Both the position numbers and the translations under genes were made by a program. The notes under the pieces were generated by a model. The model had not been told where the DNA came from and made no database searches. It was given only the letters and a program-made list of their open reading frames with translations. DNA of 64,000 bases, from NCBI GenBank assembly GCA_963838775.1, contig CAWISP010000028.1, positions 186,001 to 250,000 of the forward strand, in the 5' to 3' direction. Origin of the DNA: Chersky-840 sp963838775. Its GTDB lineage: Bacteria > Actinomycetota > Acidimicrobiia > Acidimicrobiales > UBA8190. Shown in pieces: positions 63,091-64,000 of this stretch (positions are counted from its first letter, which is position 1; the number at the start of each line of letters is the position of its first letter).

Positions 63091-63148
63091 TCCGTCATCT
63101 GGACGTTCGGTTCTCAGTGGTCCTCTCGCGCTCGCTACCGTGATGTCC

Positions 63149-63899
63149 ATGTCCATGTCCGCGTCGAGACCGGGGTCACGGCGAGGGTCGCACCTTCCCT
63201 ACCGGACCCTGGCCGGTGTCGTCCCCTGCCCGAAGGGTTGGCTGATGGCGTCGGCCAAGCTCCAGGGCATCACGATGGCCCCGGAGCAGCCCCAGGTCGT
63301 GTCGACCTTCCTCGAGGTGCTCGATTACAAGCCGGCGTTCCAGGTGGTGGCGCTCTTCTCACCAGTCGGGCTTCTCGACGACCCCACGGCCCGGGGACGC
63401 ACGTGCGATCGTCAGGCTCGCGCCCTTCTGGGCACCCCCCGCGCCAGTGCGGTGCTCTCCGCACCGGTGCGCGCCTCCCTCAAATGCGATTCCTACAACG
63501 AGGCCAAAGAGGTCAACGGCGGACGCCTGAGCGCCATCGGTTGGCGCATGCTCAAGCGGACCGCCGAGGTCCATGAGCAGATGGCGCCCTACTGGCAGCG
63601 GACCATCTTCGAGGTGCATCCCGAGCTGAGCTTCTTCCAGCTCAACGGGGACAAGCCCGTCCGCTTCTCCAAGCACACCCGAGCAGGGCAGGACGAACGA
63701 CGCGCCTTGCTCGACGGGCGTATGCCCGGAGTCGAGCGGATCATCAACGAGAGGGTTCGGGGGGTCAGGGCGGCCCATCTTCTCGATGCGGCCGCCTGTC
63801 TGTGGACGGCTCGGCGGATCATCGCCCGAGGGCGTGGTCCACCTGCCCGAGTATCCCGAATGGGACAGCGAAGGGCTCCGGATGGAGTTCGTCCAGTAA
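63149..63899 (+). CDS. DUF429 family protein, one apparent frameshift
   Basis: About 250 residues when joined. LAGVVPCPKGWLMAS stands where DUF429 proteins have an AGVDGCPxGW motif, and SPVGLLDDPTARGRTCDRQARALLGTPRASAVLSAPVRASL matches the family core. IFEVHPELSFFQLNG is also typical. A run of CCC at 63825-63827 breaks the frame; with one C fewer the end reads EGVVHLPEYPEWDSEGLRMEFVQ and stops at 63899. As given, the first frame stays open to the window edge. DUF429 is predicted to be a nuclease-like fold of unknown role. TACCGT lies 7 nt before the ATG at 63149. Confidence 0.75.
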
Positions 63900-64000
63900 C
63901 TCGGCCCGGTGGCCGGACTCGCCGTGCGGTGGCGGTCGCCTTCGAGCTTCGGAACGCTCCCACGCTTAATGGAGCATCGACACCGCCGGTGTCTGCGTTC

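Noticed and set aside
63900..64000. Continuation of the last open frame to the window edge
   Set aside because: The DUF429 protein ends naturally at 63899 in the shifted frame (LRMEFVQ then stop). The remaining 100 bp show nothing that I can support.

Overview
The window is a 64 kb piece of a high-GC chromosome, most likely from an actinobacterium. The evidence is the order rimO-pgsA-cinA-(thpR)-recA, a recA promoter with an actinobacterial-type LexA box (CGAAC-N4-GTTCG), frequent GTG starts, many genes whose TANNNT -10 element lies 6-8 nt before the start codon (leaderless mRNAs), DUF4012 and DUF3048 genes, and a class E-type sortase with an LPXTG protein. An Acidimicrobiia-like lineage would fit, but that is inference. 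No rRNA, CRISPR array or replication origin was seen.

Layout. 0-6 kb: Nudix hydrolase, FemAB/GNAT-like protein, dienelactone hydrolase, a small unknown protein, and a two-gene reverse transsulfuration unit (cystathionine beta-synthase with an unusual N-terminal extension, then cystathionine gamma-lyase). A tRNA-Ser(GCU) follows. 6-13 kb: rimO, pgsA, cinA, thpR and recA, with an oppositely oriented AAA ATPase and macrodomain gene inserted between cinA and thpR. 13-16 kb: DUF3048 protein, SAM methyltransferase, hexapeptide acyltransferase.

16-37 kb is a cell-surface polysaccharide region. It holds a sortase, a low-molecular-weight tyrosine phosphatase, a DUF4012 protein, a 109-residue LPFTG wall protein, an initiating polyprenyl-phosphate sugar transferase, four glycosyltransferases, a Wzy-like polymerase, a Wzz/BY-kinase, a glycosyltransferase fused to a degenerate NodB domain, a Wzx-like flippase, an intact NodB deacetylase and two beta-propeller lipoproteins. 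Together these look like a Wzx/Wzy-type exopolysaccharide pathway with phosphotyrosine control. 37-49 kb: a PAS-GGDEF-EAL protein, a stand-alone ketosynthase, 2-hydroxyacid dehydrogenase, peroxiredoxin, pirin, S51 peptidase, a membrane protein, and two secreted GH26-like glycoside hydrolases. The first hydrolase follows a leader with several perfect inverted repeats.

49-57 kb: a large hybrid histidine kinase faces an OmpR-type response regulator. Between them sits a precisely bounded 3255-bp IS1595-family element (20 of 25 matching terminal repeat positions, 8-bp target duplication GAGAAACC). Its cargo includes a ribbon-helix-helix protein, unknown proteins, a truncated pectate-lyase/tailspike start and a tRNA-like gene. 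57-63 kb: a type IV pilus unit with PilT, two large prepilins (one with Ig-like repeats) and a PilX-like protein. The window ends in a DUF429 gene.

About 14 genes are broken by apparent single-base changes, nearly all insertions and often in short G or C runs, while the translations on either side join cleanly. I read these mostly as sequencing errors rather than true pseudogenes, and annotate such genes across the full reconstructed span.
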